From a virus, in IMG/VR virus record IMGVR_UViG_3300050821_006485, positions 37,203 to 101,202 of that record: DNA of 64,000 nt. One strand, 5' to 3'. This document shows positions 1 to 7,524 of the stretch, piece by piece. Numbering within the stretch: the stretch's first letter is position 1; every line of letters begins with the position of its first letter. The notes under the pieces were generated by a model. The model did not search any database. It was not told the origin of the DNA and was given only the letters and a program-made list of their open reading frames with translations. A program made the position numbers and the translations under genes.

Positions 1-295
1 AGACCAATCCGTAAACGGCCAAGTGTTTATTGATGGACAGGGAACACAGTTTGTGAATACTCGCCGGGAAGGTACCGAGGATGGTACTTGGCATTGGCCT
101 GTGCATAAACAAGACCCAACGCTTTATAACCATGTAGAAATTACATCCGGCGCAGGCAATTCCCCGCTTTATGGGGATAATTCAGAGAAGATAGCCACTA
201 CTTTTGAAGTCCTAGCAGACAAATTAAAGGAGACTCAACATGCCAGCAAAAAAGAACAAAACCAAGAAAGTTGCCAGGCAATCGCCCAGAAGTAG
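1..295 (+). CDS. hypothetical protein, 5' truncated by window edge
   Basis: The frame is open from base 2 to the stop at 293-295, so the gene begins before the window. The visible 97 or so residues contain no motif I recognise; a Trp-His-Trp segment and a helical C-terminal tail are the only features. Its last 56 bases overlap the next gene, which has its own strong ribosome binding site inside this frame. It lies just upstream of the lysis cassette, so a late or virion role is possible, but this is only context. Confidence 0.55.
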   Translation, partial: DQSVNGQVFIDGQGTQFVNTRREGTEDGTWHWPVHKQDPTLYNHVEITSGAGNSPLYGDNSEKIATTFEVLADKLKETQHASKKEQNQESCQAIAQK

Positions 296-572
296 CGTAG
301 GTTCAACCCGTACTCCTTGCACCTGCCAGTATAACCATAGAATCTCCAAGGCATTTGATGAGAGTTTCGATAAGCTAATTGGCGTGGAAGGTTTGGAAGA
401 ATACCACACGGCCTTGGTTCACTCCGATAAATTTGACGACATTATGGAAGCCTTGGGAGAAGATGATAACGATCCGTATTTGGTGATAGCAGACGCCGTG
501 CGTATCGGTTTTGACGCAGGAAAAAGAATGAACGAGTGCGATAAGCTCGAAGCGATGGTCGGCTATAAATGA
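240..572 (+). CDS. hypothetical protein, 110 aa
   Basis: The start ATG at 240 follows an AGGAGA Shine-Dalgarno sequence at the right spacing, which supports the gene despite the 56-base overlap with the preceding frame. The first 25 residues are basic (Lys/Arg-rich), followed by a Cys-x-Cys pair and an acidic, mostly helical body. The stop overlaps the next start as ATGA, so translation of the two is probably coupled. I do not recognise a family. Confidence 0.6.
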   Translation: MPAKKNKTKKVARQSPRSSVGSTRTPCTCQYNHRISKAFDESFDKLIGVEGLEEYHTALVHSDKFDDIMEALGEDDNDPYLVIADAVRIGFDAGKRMNECDKLEAMVGYK

Positions 573-1300
573 AGTTTCCAATTAGTTTCATAAACCATAG
601 TACGGTAGTTTCCGACGCGGAAGCGAAGATTGTAATGGGCCATTTGCAGACCCAGGTAAGCCGGGATTTCGCTCCGATTTGGGGTGTAGACGCCCAGTTG
701 TTTTTTGTTTCTGCTTCGGGAACTCCTAACCCCGCGTATTGGCAACTCGTGCTCCTAGACGACGCAGACGCGGCGAACGCTCTGGGATACCATGAACTAA
801 CTTCAGCGGGATTACCCCTTGGCAAAGTGTTTGTGAAGACCACGGCGCAAGCTAAGGGCAAGTGGTCGGTAACCGCATCTCACGAATTATTGGAGATGCT
901 GATTGATCCCGATATCAACCTCACGGTGTTCGTTCAGGACTCTAATACTTCGGGCCGTATATACGCCTACGAAGTTTGCGATGCGGTTGAAGACGACAGC
1001 TTGGGCTACAATATATATTCGGCTACGGTGTCCGATTTCGTCACCCCAGCATGGTTCGAAGCGCAGGGCTCGTCTTTAAGTCCTAAGTTTGATTTCATGG
1101 GCCACCTCACTAAACCTTTTGCTCTCGCCTTGAACGGCTACATAGGAATCTTCGACGCGACCGCAGGTACCGGCTGGCAGCAGCTTATGGGTATGCAAGG
1201 CAAGGTCGGGAAGTTCGGAGAGAATAGCAAAGGTGGAGAGGAAGCTAGAAACAAGACGCGTACCATTGGTATGCAGGATCGACGCAGGAGTAAGAAATAA
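569..1300 (+). CDS. hypothetical protein with a HELLE motif, 243 aa
   Basis: The start is inside an ATGA overlap with the preceding stop. A motif reading SHELLEMLIDPD lies near the middle of the protein; His-Glu-x-x-Glu resembles, but is not, the HExxH zinc site of metallopeptidases. The region around it, with a preceding GYHDLT-like segment and following acidic residues, reads like a folded domain, and the last 40 residues are basic and low in complexity. Immediately upstream of the lysozyme with a TAATG junction, it may belong to the lysis or late operon. Enzymatic activity is not established from sequence. Confidence 0.65.
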   Translation: MKFPISFINHSTVVSDAEAKIVMGHLQTQVSRDFAPIWGVDAQLFFVSASGTPNPAYWQLVLLDDADAANALGYHELTSAGLPLGKVFVKTTAQAKGKWSVTASHELLEMLIDPDINLTVFVQDSNTSGRIYAYEVCDAVEDDSLGYNIYSATVSDFVTPAWFEAQGSSLSPKFDFMGHLTKPFALALNGYIGIFDATAGTGWQQLMGMQGKVGKFGENSKGGEEARNKTRTIGMQDRRRSKK

Positions 1301-1746
1301 TGGGGGCTATCACAAACACCCCAGACCAACTAAAAAGAGACGAAGGGCTACGTTTACAAGTTTACATCGACAGTACCGGCCACCGCAGCATTGGCTACGG
1401 CCACAATATCGACGCTTCGCCGCTTCCCTTTGATGTGTCCAACGGTATAACTTTACAGCAGGCCTACAATATCCTTGACAATGATATAAACGTTACAAGG
1501 GCGGCTATTTATGCCGCGTTGCCTTGGGTACGATCTTTGTCCGAACCTAGATTCGGAGTGGTGGTGAACATGGGCTTTAATCTAGGCGTGCCGGGTTTGC
1601 TAAAATTTCACCACACGTTGGCGGCGCTACAAGCCAGAGATTATGCACTAACCGCAGAGGGTATGAGAAATTCTCTGTGGTACCGACAAGTAGGAGACCG
1701 AGCAAGGAGACTCGTGATACAAATGGAGACAGATAGATGGCAGTAA
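1300..1746 (+). CDS. T4-type lysozyme (endolysin, GH24)
   Basis: This 148-residue protein matches T4 lysozyme over its full length. The N-terminal block with Glu15, Asp24 and the GYGHN turn aligns with the T4 catalytic Glu11-Asp20-Thr26 site; the Thr position is Ser30 here. The C-terminal SLWYRQVGDRARR block aligns with the conserved SRWYNQTPNRAKR segment. Such enzymes hydrolyse the beta-1,4 bond between N-acetylmuramate and N-acetylglucosamine in peptidoglycan at lysis. There is no signal peptide, so export would need a holin, and a membrane protein follows directly with a 10-base overlap. Confidence 0.93.
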   Translation: MGAITNTPDQLKRDEGLRLQVYIDSTGHRSIGYGHNIDASPLPFDVSNGITLQQAYNILDNDINVTRAAIYAALPWVRSLSEPRFGVVVNMGFNLGVPGLLKFHHTLAALQARDYALTAEGMRNSLWYRQVGDRARRLVIQMETDRWQ

Positions 1747-2117
1747 TACTTGTACCACCTGATCCCACAACTGTAAACGCATGGATAACGATCCTTACAC
1801 CGATAGCCATTGCAATATCAACCATAGTAACCTCATTAGGAATTAAATGGGCACAGCAGGCCGCCGAAAGGGCTAATTTGGCAGCTATAAATGCTAAAGC
1901 AGCCGCCGATGCTTCCAGAATAGCTGAAGCAAAATCCTCAGTTAAACTAGATGAAATTCATACGGCAGTAAACTCCGGGTATAGTGAGTCCTTAAACATA
2001 GGAGCAACCGCCCTGGAAAAGGTTGCCGAATTGACAAATAAACCGGAAGACGCCGAGTTGGCTAAGGCAGCCAGGATTGTATCGGATACTCATGCTGCTG
2101 GAGGAAATAAAAAGTGA
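1737..2117 (+). CDS. lysis-associated membrane protein (holin or inner-membrane spanin candidate)
   Basis: The 126-residue protein has one clear hydrophobic segment at about residues 14-37, followed by a long Ala-rich helical region likely to form a coiled coil and a polar tail. It overlaps the lysozyme gene by 10 bases and precedes two exported proteins, which is the normal layout of a lysis cassette. A single N-terminal membrane helix plus periplasmic coiled coil fits an Rz-like i-spanin; an atypical one-helix holin is the alternative. The sequence does not decide between them. Confidence 0.6.
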   Translation: MAVILVPPDPTTVNAWITILTPIAIAISTIVTSLGIKWAQQAAERANLAAINAKAAADASRIAEAKSSVKLDEIHTAVNSGYSESLNIGATALEKVAELTNKPEDAELAKAARIVSDTHAAGGNKK

Positions 2118-2371
2118 GGAGAAAAGTTTTAGCACTAGTTTTTTGCGTAGCCTTGGCATCGGAAGCCTTGGCAGTTGACAGTAAATCGCTCTTTATAGGC
2201 ATCGGAATAGGCCTAGGTCTTTATACCTACCAAGGCACCCGTACACACGTGTTTCTACCCGCAGCACACGCCGTACAGCGTACGATTAGACCGGTTCCTC
2301 AGGATAAGATTGATAAGGCGAATCGAAAAGCAGCAAAACTTGCAAGGAAACAAAACAAGGAGAAGGATTAA
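2114..2371 (+). CDS. small exported or membrane protein, 85 aa
   Basis: A GTG start overlaps the preceding TGA. Residues 1-20 form a signal peptide (basic MRRK, hydrophobic core, small residues at Ala-Leu-Ala). A second hydrophobic, Gly-rich segment with GIGIGLG follows at about residues 25-42, and the C-terminal 35 residues are strongly basic. Between a membrane protein and a lipoprotein in the lysis cassette, it could contribute to holin or spanin function. No family is recognised. Confidence 0.6.
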   Translation: MRRKVLALVFCVALASEALAVDSKSLFIGIGIGLGLYTYQGTRTHVFLPAAHAVQRTIRPVPQDKIDKANRKAAKLARKQNKEKD

Positions 2372-2967
2372 TGAAGCAGTCACTTTTAGCACTGGTTTTA
2401 TGTTTTACCATGCTGTTTACTAGTTGTAGTCCGACCTGGTTAACTACCGTGGACACTATCTTAGCTGTTGCCGCCCCAGCCCTAGTTAATATTTTGCAGA
2501 TTGTAGCTATTGCTGAAGGACAGCCGGTAAACACCGGGTTGCAGGCAAAGATTAAGGCGGATGTAGACAACCTTGAAAAATTAGCGCATGATTTTTCTGT
2601 TGCTTCTGCCGCTGCTAGTCCCGGAGCGTGTCAGCAATTAAAAGCCGGTATCGAGGTATATAGCCAAGACATTCAGTTGGTCTTAAGTGTGGCCCAGGTA
2701 AACAATCCTAATACACAGGCAAAGATTGCCGTTTTATCGGCGTTAGTTGTAGGTACTGTAGAAGCTATTATAGCTCTTATTCCGCAATGCCAAACTGTGG
2801 CAAGAACGGCAAGAACCTCCGTTCCGTTTAATGCGAAGAAGTTTGTTAGCGATTACAATGCTGCTTTAGTGGTTCCAACTGGAGATGTGGCGGTAGATTC
2901 TTTGACGCCCAAACTTAAACTAAAGGCGCATAGTAAGACTTATCGTTACACCGTAGGGCTGTTCTAA
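2371..2967 (+). CDS. predicted lipoprotein, lysis cassette (possible outer-membrane spanin)
   Basis: The N-terminus is a lipoprotein signal: MKQS, a hydrophobic core and the lipobox LFTSC, with Cys19 as the predicted acylated residue. The mature part is about 180 residues, hydrophobic and helical in places, with two further cysteines. It is the last gene of the lysis group (start overlapping the previous stop as TAATG). Rz1-type o-spanins are outer-membrane lipoproteins, so that is the leading hypothesis, but this protein is longer than typical Rz1 and lacks its proline-rich stretch. Confidence 0.65.
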   Translation: MKQSLLALVLCFTMLFTSCSPTWLTTVDTILAVAAPALVNILQIVAIAEGQPVNTGLQAKIKADVDNLEKLAHDFSVASAAASPGACQQLKAGIEVYSQDIQLVLSVAQVNNPNTQAKIAVLSALVVGTVEAIIALIPQCQTVARTARTSVPFNAKKFVSDYNAALVVPTGDVAVDSLTPKLKLKAHSKTYRYTVGLF

Positions 2968-2995
2968 ACAAATTAGTGAAAGTAGGAATAAAAAT

Positions 2996-4021
2996 ATGCC
3001 CAAAAAAGTACTTTTTTTGGCAAAATTAGGACCAGGTTATTCTTATTCTGACAATACAACTTACCATGAGCCGAGCGGATTGCTAAATTCTTCTCGGCTT
3101 ATCGTAAGAATGTTAAATAAACATGGGGTAAACGCTAAGTTCGTGCAAGTAGTTGACAGCAATTCCATCGACAAGGAAGTAGCAAGCTTTTCTCCTGACA
3201 TTGTGATAATCGAGGCGCTCTGGGTTGTGCCGGAGAAGTTCACGGAACTTGCCAAGCTTCACCCAAATGTGCAGTGGTTCGTCCGCATCCATAGCGAAGT
3301 GCCCTTCTTATCACAAGAAGGCATAGCGATACAGTGGATAAGGTCCTATATTAGACAACCGAATGTGCACGTTGCGTTTAATAGTTCCAATACGTTGCGA
3401 GATTTCCTGTGGGTGTTTCCTTCTTCCAAGTATTTGTACCTGCCGAATTATTTCCCGGAGTTCGAGCAAGAGGATTCTATCAGTACTGTTAGACCAAGTG
3501 AACGCTATGTGGACATCGGCAGTTTTGGAGCAATCCGCCCACTTAAGAACCAGCTAATCCAAGCGATGGCGGCTATTTCTTACGCAGATTCCGTGAGAAA
3601 GATGTTGGCGTTCCATATAAATGCCACGCGTGTAGAAGGCGGGGAACAGATTCTAAAAAACCTAAGGGCGCTCTTTGCGAACTCCAAGCACAACTTGGTG
3701 GAACACGATTGGTTATCCGTTGAGGGTTTCGAAAACCTGCTGGCCCGTATGGACGTGGCTTCTTGTGTGTCCTTCAGCGAATCGTTTTGTATAGCGGCAG
3801 CCGAGGCGGTGAGCCTAGGCGTTCCGCTGGTTTGTTCGCCGCAAATTAAGTGGGCGTATTCGGCTTCTTATGCGGACCCCACTAATATGGCAGATATCGT
3901 GCAGACGATTACTAGAGTTAAGGACTCCTGGCAGAGCGGTCTTATAAAGAAGTTAAACCGCAGAGGTTTAAAGGAGTACGACAGGAGATCGGTTAAATTT
4001 TGGCTGGAGTTCGTGAAGTAA
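2996..4021 (+). CDS. glycosyltransferase, GT4-like
   Basis: This 341-residue protein has the GT-B layout: an N-terminal nucleotide-like half beginning KKVLFLAKLG, and a C-terminal half with the family signature SFSESFCIAAAEAVSLG, containing the Glu-x7-Glu pattern (E...E) that contacts the donor sugar nucleotide in retaining GT4 enzymes. The start is supported by AGGAA upstream. It is separated from the second glycosylation cassette at 14451-17850. Likely targets are virion proteins or host surface glycans; the donor and acceptor cannot be read from the sequence. Confidence 0.8.
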   Translation: MPKKVLFLAKLGPGYSYSDNTTYHEPSGLLNSSRLIVRMLNKHGVNAKFVQVVDSNSIDKEVASFSPDIVIIEALWVVPEKFTELAKLHPNVQWFVRIHSEVPFLSQEGIAIQWIRSYIRQPNVHVAFNSSNTLRDFLWVFPSSKYLYLPNYFPEFEQEDSISTVRPSERYVDIGSFGAIRPLKNQLIQAMAAISYADSVRKMLAFHINATRVEGGEQILKNLRALFANSKHNLVEHDWLSVEGFENLLARMDVASCVSFSESFCIAAAEAVSLGVPLVCSPQIKWAYSASYADPTNMADIVQTITRVKDSWQSGLIKKLNRRGLKEYDRRSVKFWLEFVK

Positions 4022-4031
4022 ATTAAACTTT

Positions 4032-4113
4032 GCTTGGGATATCCGAAGTAATACCCGAGCAACCGCCGGGATTGGCTTGCTTGCCACTTCGGAGAGCTAA
4101 GCAAGTCCCCGGC
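4032..4113 (+). promoter_or_regulatory. structured leader with two hairpins and complementary loops
   Basis: Hairpin 1 pairs GCTTGGG (4032-4038) with CCCGAGC (4054-4060). Hairpin 2 pairs GCCGGG (4065-4070) with CCCGGC (4108-4113) and, inside it, CTTGCTT (4076-4082) with AAGCAAG (4099-4105). The loop of hairpin 1 contains CCGAAGT (4043-4049), which is the exact complement of ACTTCGG (4086-4092) in the loop of hairpin 2, so a 7-bp kissing interaction is possible. It lies in the 126-base gap before the GroES-like gene, whose Shine-Dalgarno CAGGAGA follows. Function is unknown. Confidence 0.6.
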
Positions 4114-4147
4114 GTCAATCTTAGTAAATAACTCAGGAGACTCAGAA

Positions 4148-4882
4148 ATGACATTATCAGGTGGAGACCGGCTTGCGTCCGGCCAAAAGACGGCGCAATT
4201 TGGTGGAGCTGGCAATTTTGTAACCGAATTCGAAAGCGATTTTATCTTCAAATCTCCGGCAGAAGTTTGTAAGAAGTACGGTATTACCGGTCACGAATAC
4301 CAACAGTATGATTCGGAAAGACAGAGGGGCGATAGTTTGCCGGATTTGCAGCCCGTGGGGGCAGAACAGGTAAAACCGAGTTTTACTGTTACGGATAGGC
4401 GCAGTCAATTTCTTCCCAATGCCGGGGTGGTGGAAGCTAAGGTTTCTAAGTATCCAATTAGGGAATATAGACCTTTTTCTGCTATTCTTGACAGGATTTT
4501 GGTGAAGAGAATAGAGACCGACCCAGATTTAGAAGAACTAGAAGACGGCTCTGCACGAAGTAAGAGAACGGGCTTGGTTATAGCGGCCCGTTATAGACAG
4601 CATAACAATAAAGGCATTGTTTTATCGGTTGGAAATTATATTGGTATTGGGGGACAGTGTATACCTCTTTCTAACTTTGTAAGTGCAGGCGATTTAGTAA
4701 CGTTCGGGAGCTATAACACGGAAAAATTTGAGATGAATTTTAAACAAGCCAAAGATTTATGTCATTCCTTAGGTATAGATCATGAAGAGGGGGATGAACC
4801 ATTTCAAATTTTAAGACTACAAGACGTGAGAGGCGTTGAGAAATTTATAGTTCGAGTAAAGTTGGTAACAAATGAAAGCTGA
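4148..4882 (+). CDS. GroES-like co-chaperonin with N-terminal extension
   Basis: Residues from about 109 to the end read as a GroES-type chaperonin-10 fold: LDRILVKRIE matches the DRVIVKR start of GroES, KGIVLSVGN matches its G-E-V-L-A-V-G-N strand, GDLVTFGSYNTEKFEMN corresponds to the GD-x-V-x-F strand, and ILRLQDVRGV to the final I-x-x-x-D-I-L strand. The N-terminal 108 residues are extra and include a short helical segment with KSPAEVCKKYG. Phage examples (T4 Gp31) replace host GroES to fold the capsid protein with host GroEL. No GroEL gene is seen nearby. Confidence 0.8.
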   Translation: MTLSGGDRLASGQKTAQFGGAGNFVTEFESDFIFKSPAEVCKKYGITGHEYQQYDSERQRGDSLPDLQPVGAEQVKPSFTVTDRRSQFLPNAGVVEAKVSKYPIREYRPFSAILDRILVKRIETDPDLEELEDGSARSKRTGLVIAARYRQHNNKGIVLSVGNYIGIGGQCIPLSNFVSAGDLVTFGSYNTEKFEMNFKQAKDLCHSLGIDHEEGDEPFQILRLQDVRGVEKFIVRVKLVTNES

Positions 4883-5459
4883 AACTCTCATTGGAAATAG
4901 ATACGGAAGGGTAATTATTCTTGGAAGGGACCCGACTAAGTACAAATCAAACTATGCCATAATAAGGTGCGATTGCGGAAAAAAGAAATCAGTACTAACA
5001 AGAGACTTACTTTTAGGAAAAACTAAAAGTTGTGGATGCTTAAGAGAAGAGATCATAGCAAAAGGAAGAGACAATACCAATAGAAACGCCAATAGCCGCG
5101 CTTACAACACCAATATTAAAACGGAAGTATTGGGACATTATAGTCCTAATGGAATTTTGAAGTGCTCTGACAACGATTGTTGTATAAATGATATCGACAT
5201 GTTGACTTTGGATCATGTTAATAATGACGGGGCTAAAGACCGACAAGAAGGTAGAAAACAAACCGGAGTAGCTTTATACGGAATGTTAAAAAGAGCGGGT
5301 TATCCAGAAGGATTTTCTACTCTTTGCTGCAATCATCAGATGAAAAAGGATTTAAATCTTAGAAGAAACTTGGCATGTAAAAAAGCTATATTTTCTTATA
5401 TCATACCGATGATGCTCATAGGTTCTTATGGAAAGGACCTTCAAACATGCCCAGTTTAG
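4872..5459 (+). CDS. HNH-type homing endonuclease with N-terminal zinc motif
   Basis: The protein starts with the module CDCGKKKSVLTRDLLLGKTK followed by SCGC, a Cys4 motif frequent in free-standing phage HNH nucleases. The catalytic half carries LDHVNNDG and TLCCNHQMKK, with the His and Asn of the nuclease and a distal Cys/His pair. A similar arrangement occurs in the genes at 41999-42610 and 48974-49528 of this window. It overlaps the GroES-like gene by 11 bases and the next gene by 13, the usual look of a mobile insertion between two phage genes. Its base composition is visibly more AT-rich than its neighbours. Confidence 0.85.
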   Translation: MKAETLIGNRYGRVIILGRDPTKYKSNYAIIRCDCGKKKSVLTRDLLLGKTKSCGCLREEIIAKGRDNTNRNANSRAYNTNIKTEVLGHYSPNGILKCSDNDCCINDIDMLTLDHVNNDGAKDRQEGRKQTGVALYGMLKRAGYPEGFSTLCCNHQMKKDLNLRRNLACKKAIFSYIIPMMLIGSYGKDLQTCPV

Positions 5460-5710
5460 TAAAGAAGCCACATGATCCCTTTTGGGATGGACCATTAACC
5501 AGAAAAGAAGCCCAAGCGGCTTTTGATAAGTTGGGAAGAAACGATGCGGAACTATCGGCCATGGCGGATACGGCCTCGATTTTGATAAATTATCTCTGTG
5601 AAAAGGCTGGTGTAAAGCGAGAAGACGTAGACGCATACGTAGAAGAGAAGAAAGTTTTGATGGCAGTAGAACGGGAACGTTTGCGGCAGGAAGCAGCGGC
5701 TAATGCTTAG
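5447..5710 (+). CDS. hypothetical protein, 87 aa
   Basis: The ATG at 5447 is preceded by GGAC within the end of the homing endonuclease gene. The 87-residue product is charged and mostly helical, with one short PHDPFWDGPLTRKEA segment at the N-terminus and an acidic-basic coiled-coil-like C-terminus. It overlaps the following start by 8 bases. No family is recognised; its position between virion-associated genes suggests a late role only by context. Confidence 0.6.
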   Translation: MPSLVKKPHDPFWDGPLTRKEAQAAFDKLGRNDAELSAMADTASILINYLCEKAGVKREDVDAYVEEKKVLMAVERERLRQEAAANA

Positions 5711-6428
5711 GGAAGATTACGAGTGCTACGTATGTCCCCAGGAATTCCAAGATAGGTTGACGGAGTTGGGCGGTATAAATAGATATGACAAACCTAACTT
5801 CCTTTGCGTGTGGGGCCAAGGTGGCCAAGACGAGTGCTTATATCGCTCGGGGGGTGCTTGGCATGTGCCAGGCGAGCCCTCGTATTACGGCTACCGTGAC
5901 CTTCTGATTGGCGGGGGTGTGCCGGGGTGGTGCTTGCTTCAGTGGCAGGATGCTATTTGCTTTGGTACGCCCGAGAGTTACTACGTGCAAAATCTGGACG
6001 AAGAAACGCAGTTGCAGGACCTAGGCGAGTATCCATACCAAGGAAAATACGTTTTGCTATACTCCATGGTGTGGAGAGACATGAGTTCTGGCAAGATGAA
6101 ACTCGAATCTATGCCACTGAATTCGTTTATTTTGGATACGGTGGTGCCAATCATAATGGAGGCCAAAGAAATTTCTTGGCTTAAGACCAAAGCTGCCCTT
6201 CAAGATATAAAATCTCGTGAGGACAAGCTAGACTGTGACATGATCGAAGATTGTATGCGAGACGCGGCAGTTCCTTTTAAAGGTTCGCCAGTGTCTTATG
6301 CACGCCAAGGTTGTCGCACAAATTTAATTGACAAAAAAGTAGAATCGCTTACAAGAAATTGGAACAAAATGATCCACAACGCCAAATCATTGGGTAGAGG
6401 CTTAACTCAACGGGGCGTTGCACCATAA
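5703..6428 (+). CDS. hypothetical protein, 241 aa
   Basis: A cysteine- and tryptophan-rich protein with the segments YECYVCPQEF and FLCVWGQGGQDECLYR in the first 60 residues and a basic C-terminal tail. The aromatic, Gly-rich first half suggests a compact domain and the second half is helical. It is co-directional and overlapping with the neighbouring genes. I do not recognise a family. Confidence 0.6.
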   Translation: MLREDYECYVCPQEFQDRLTELGGINRYDKPNFLCVWGQGGQDECLYRSGGAWHVPGEPSYYGYRDLLIGGGVPGWCLLQWQDAICFGTPESYYVQNLDEETQLQDLGEYPYQGKYVLLYSMVWRDMSSGKMKLESMPLNSFILDTVVPIIMEAKEISWLKTKAALQDIKSREDKLDCDMIEDCMRDAAVPFKGSPVSYARQGCRTNLIDKKVESLTRNWNKMIHNAKSLGRGLTQRGVAP

Positions 6429-6448
6429 TAGACTTAGGAGAAACAAAA

Positions 6449-7369
6449 ATGGAAGCAACAGTAAGTGCGCCACAGCACAGAGCAGACCTTAGTGCAGGAA
6501 TGTCTAAGGCTAATAATCAGGAATTTAATTTTTTTGGAAACCAGTTCCTTAGTAACAGAGAGCCCGAATACTTTGTGTATTTATACAACGTATCGGAAAC
6601 AAAATTTGAAGTGAACCGCACACCCATTGTTGATAGGCTAATCATTGGTCCAAAAAAGTCTGGAGAGGAGTATACACTTGTCGGAAAATTTCCTCAACCG
6701 CTTTTAATCCCAGTGGGCAATATTGATTCTAACGAAATTGAATTGAAGCCCATGGACGCTCGGCGTTTTGCCATGGATATTTGTAACCCAGATAATTTTG
6801 GGTTAGATCAGAACGCGGTGATTGATCCTAAGCAGGGGACTAGTGCTGGGACTAATAACATTGGCAAGAAGGGCGTGTTCTGGTCTATTAATAACCCGCC
6901 AAAGCCCGAGGAAGTTAAGGCTGCAATTAAACGTATGGAAGCCTTCTATCTAAGCAAATTAGAGGAAGCCCGTACGGTTGAAGTTTCCGCGCCCGCTACT
7001 TTGAAAGACGTGCTTGGCCCCGAACATCATCAGGCCGCCGATTATTACGCAGAATCATTCAGTTGGCACGGAAAACGTTCAAAGCCCGCCGATTGTCCTA
7101 ACTGCGGTTCTCGTATCATAGCAGGAGCAGCGTTCCACAGAACTGATGAAGGTGGGATGTGTATTATTTCTTGGCCAAAGGCCGTTGCTGCCGGTGTGAG
7201 AACTCGTGCACAAGCGTACGAAGCCACGGGAGATGAGCAGTTTGCTCCGAAGGCTCCTCAGCCGCTTGCCCAAGTAGTCTCCCAGACCACCGAGACCGCT
7301 CCCAAGGCGAACGCTAGGCAAGCACAAGCGGGTACCCAGGCGGGTGCCAAGCAAGAGACCCAAGTTTAA
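6449..7369 (+). CDS. hypothetical protein with a C-terminal zinc-ribbon-like motif, 306 aa
   Basis: A good Shine-Dalgarno (TTAGGAGA) precedes the ATG. The first 190 residues look like a beta-rich domain with helical linker. At about residues 210-230 the sequence PADCPNCGSRI followed by a later Cys suggests a partial zinc ribbon. The last 30 residues are low in complexity (Ala, Gln, Lys, Thr) and are encoded by a degenerate 11-13 bp DNA repeat at 7317-7362. The gene is the last before an intrinsic terminator. Function unknown. Confidence 0.6.
   Translation: MEATVSAPQHRADLSAGMSKANNQEFNFFGNQFLSNREPEYFVYLYNVSETKFEVNRTPIVDRLIIGPKKSGEEYTLVGKFPQPLLIPVGNIDSNEIELKPMDARRFAMDICNPDNFGLDQNAVIDPKQGTSAGTNNIGKKGVFWSINNPPKPEEVKAAIKRMEAFYLSKLEEARTVEVSAPATLKDVLGPEHHQAADYYAESFSWHGKRSKPADCPNCGSRIIAGAAFHRTDEGGMCIISWPKAVAAGVRTRAQAYEATGDEQFAPKAPQPLAQVVSQTTETAPKANARQAQAGTQAGAKQETQV
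7317..7362 (+). repeat. degenerate 11-13 bp repeat, consensus RRGCGRGTRCC
   Basis: Three to four tandem copies of a unit close to RRGCGRGTRCC(C) read AAGCGGGTACCC, AGGCGGGTGCC and AAGCAAGAGACCC. They encode the low-complexity C-terminus of the preceding protein. The same unit recurs at other places in the window (for example 17063-17099, 46391-46423 and, inverted, 48039-48056). Confidence 0.5.
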
Positions 7370-7379
7370 CCACAACCTT

Positions 7380-7449
7380 GGCATCCAAAAGGTCCGCCGA
7401 ATAGGTGCGTCCTGAGTCCGTGCTGAAAAGCAGTGGCTTTGAGGGTGCC
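7380..7449 (+). promoter_or_regulatory. folded intergenic RNA segment before the terminator
   Basis: GGCATCC (7380-7386) can pair with GGGTGCC (7443-7449) to close a 70-base element. Inside, GCT-GAAA-AGC forms a short hairpin with a GAAA loop, and CCTGAG near 7411 is complementary to CTCAGG in the terminator stem at 7477-7482, so an alternative pairing with the terminator is possible. It superficially resembles a tRNA in length but has no T-loop or anticodon arm. I do not recognise a known RNA class. Confidence 0.4.
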
Positions 7450-7470
7450 ATGTTTCACCAGTAGTTGCAA

Positions 7471-7506
7471 GGCCCGCTCAGGGAACACCTGGGCGGGTCT
7501 TTTTTA
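7471..7506 (+). terminator. intrinsic transcription terminator
   Basis: A 12-bp stem (GGCCCGCTCAGG with CCTGGGCGGGTC, two G-U pairs) closes a GAACA loop and is followed directly by a run of seven T. It stands between the 6449-7369 gene and the tail module and should end or reduce transcription entering from the left. Confidence 0.88.
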
Positions 7507-7524
7507 ATTTCTAAGGAGGTTTCA

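Noticed and set aside
7380-7449. tRNA-like element closed by a 7-bp stem
   Set aside because: It has neither an anticodon arm nor a TTCRA T-loop, and it is followed by a terminator, so I describe it only as a folded segment.
7465-7524. N-terminal extension of the 7525 gene from ATG 7465
   Set aside because: It lies in the terminator stem and has no RBS; the TTG at 7525 has AAGGAGGT.
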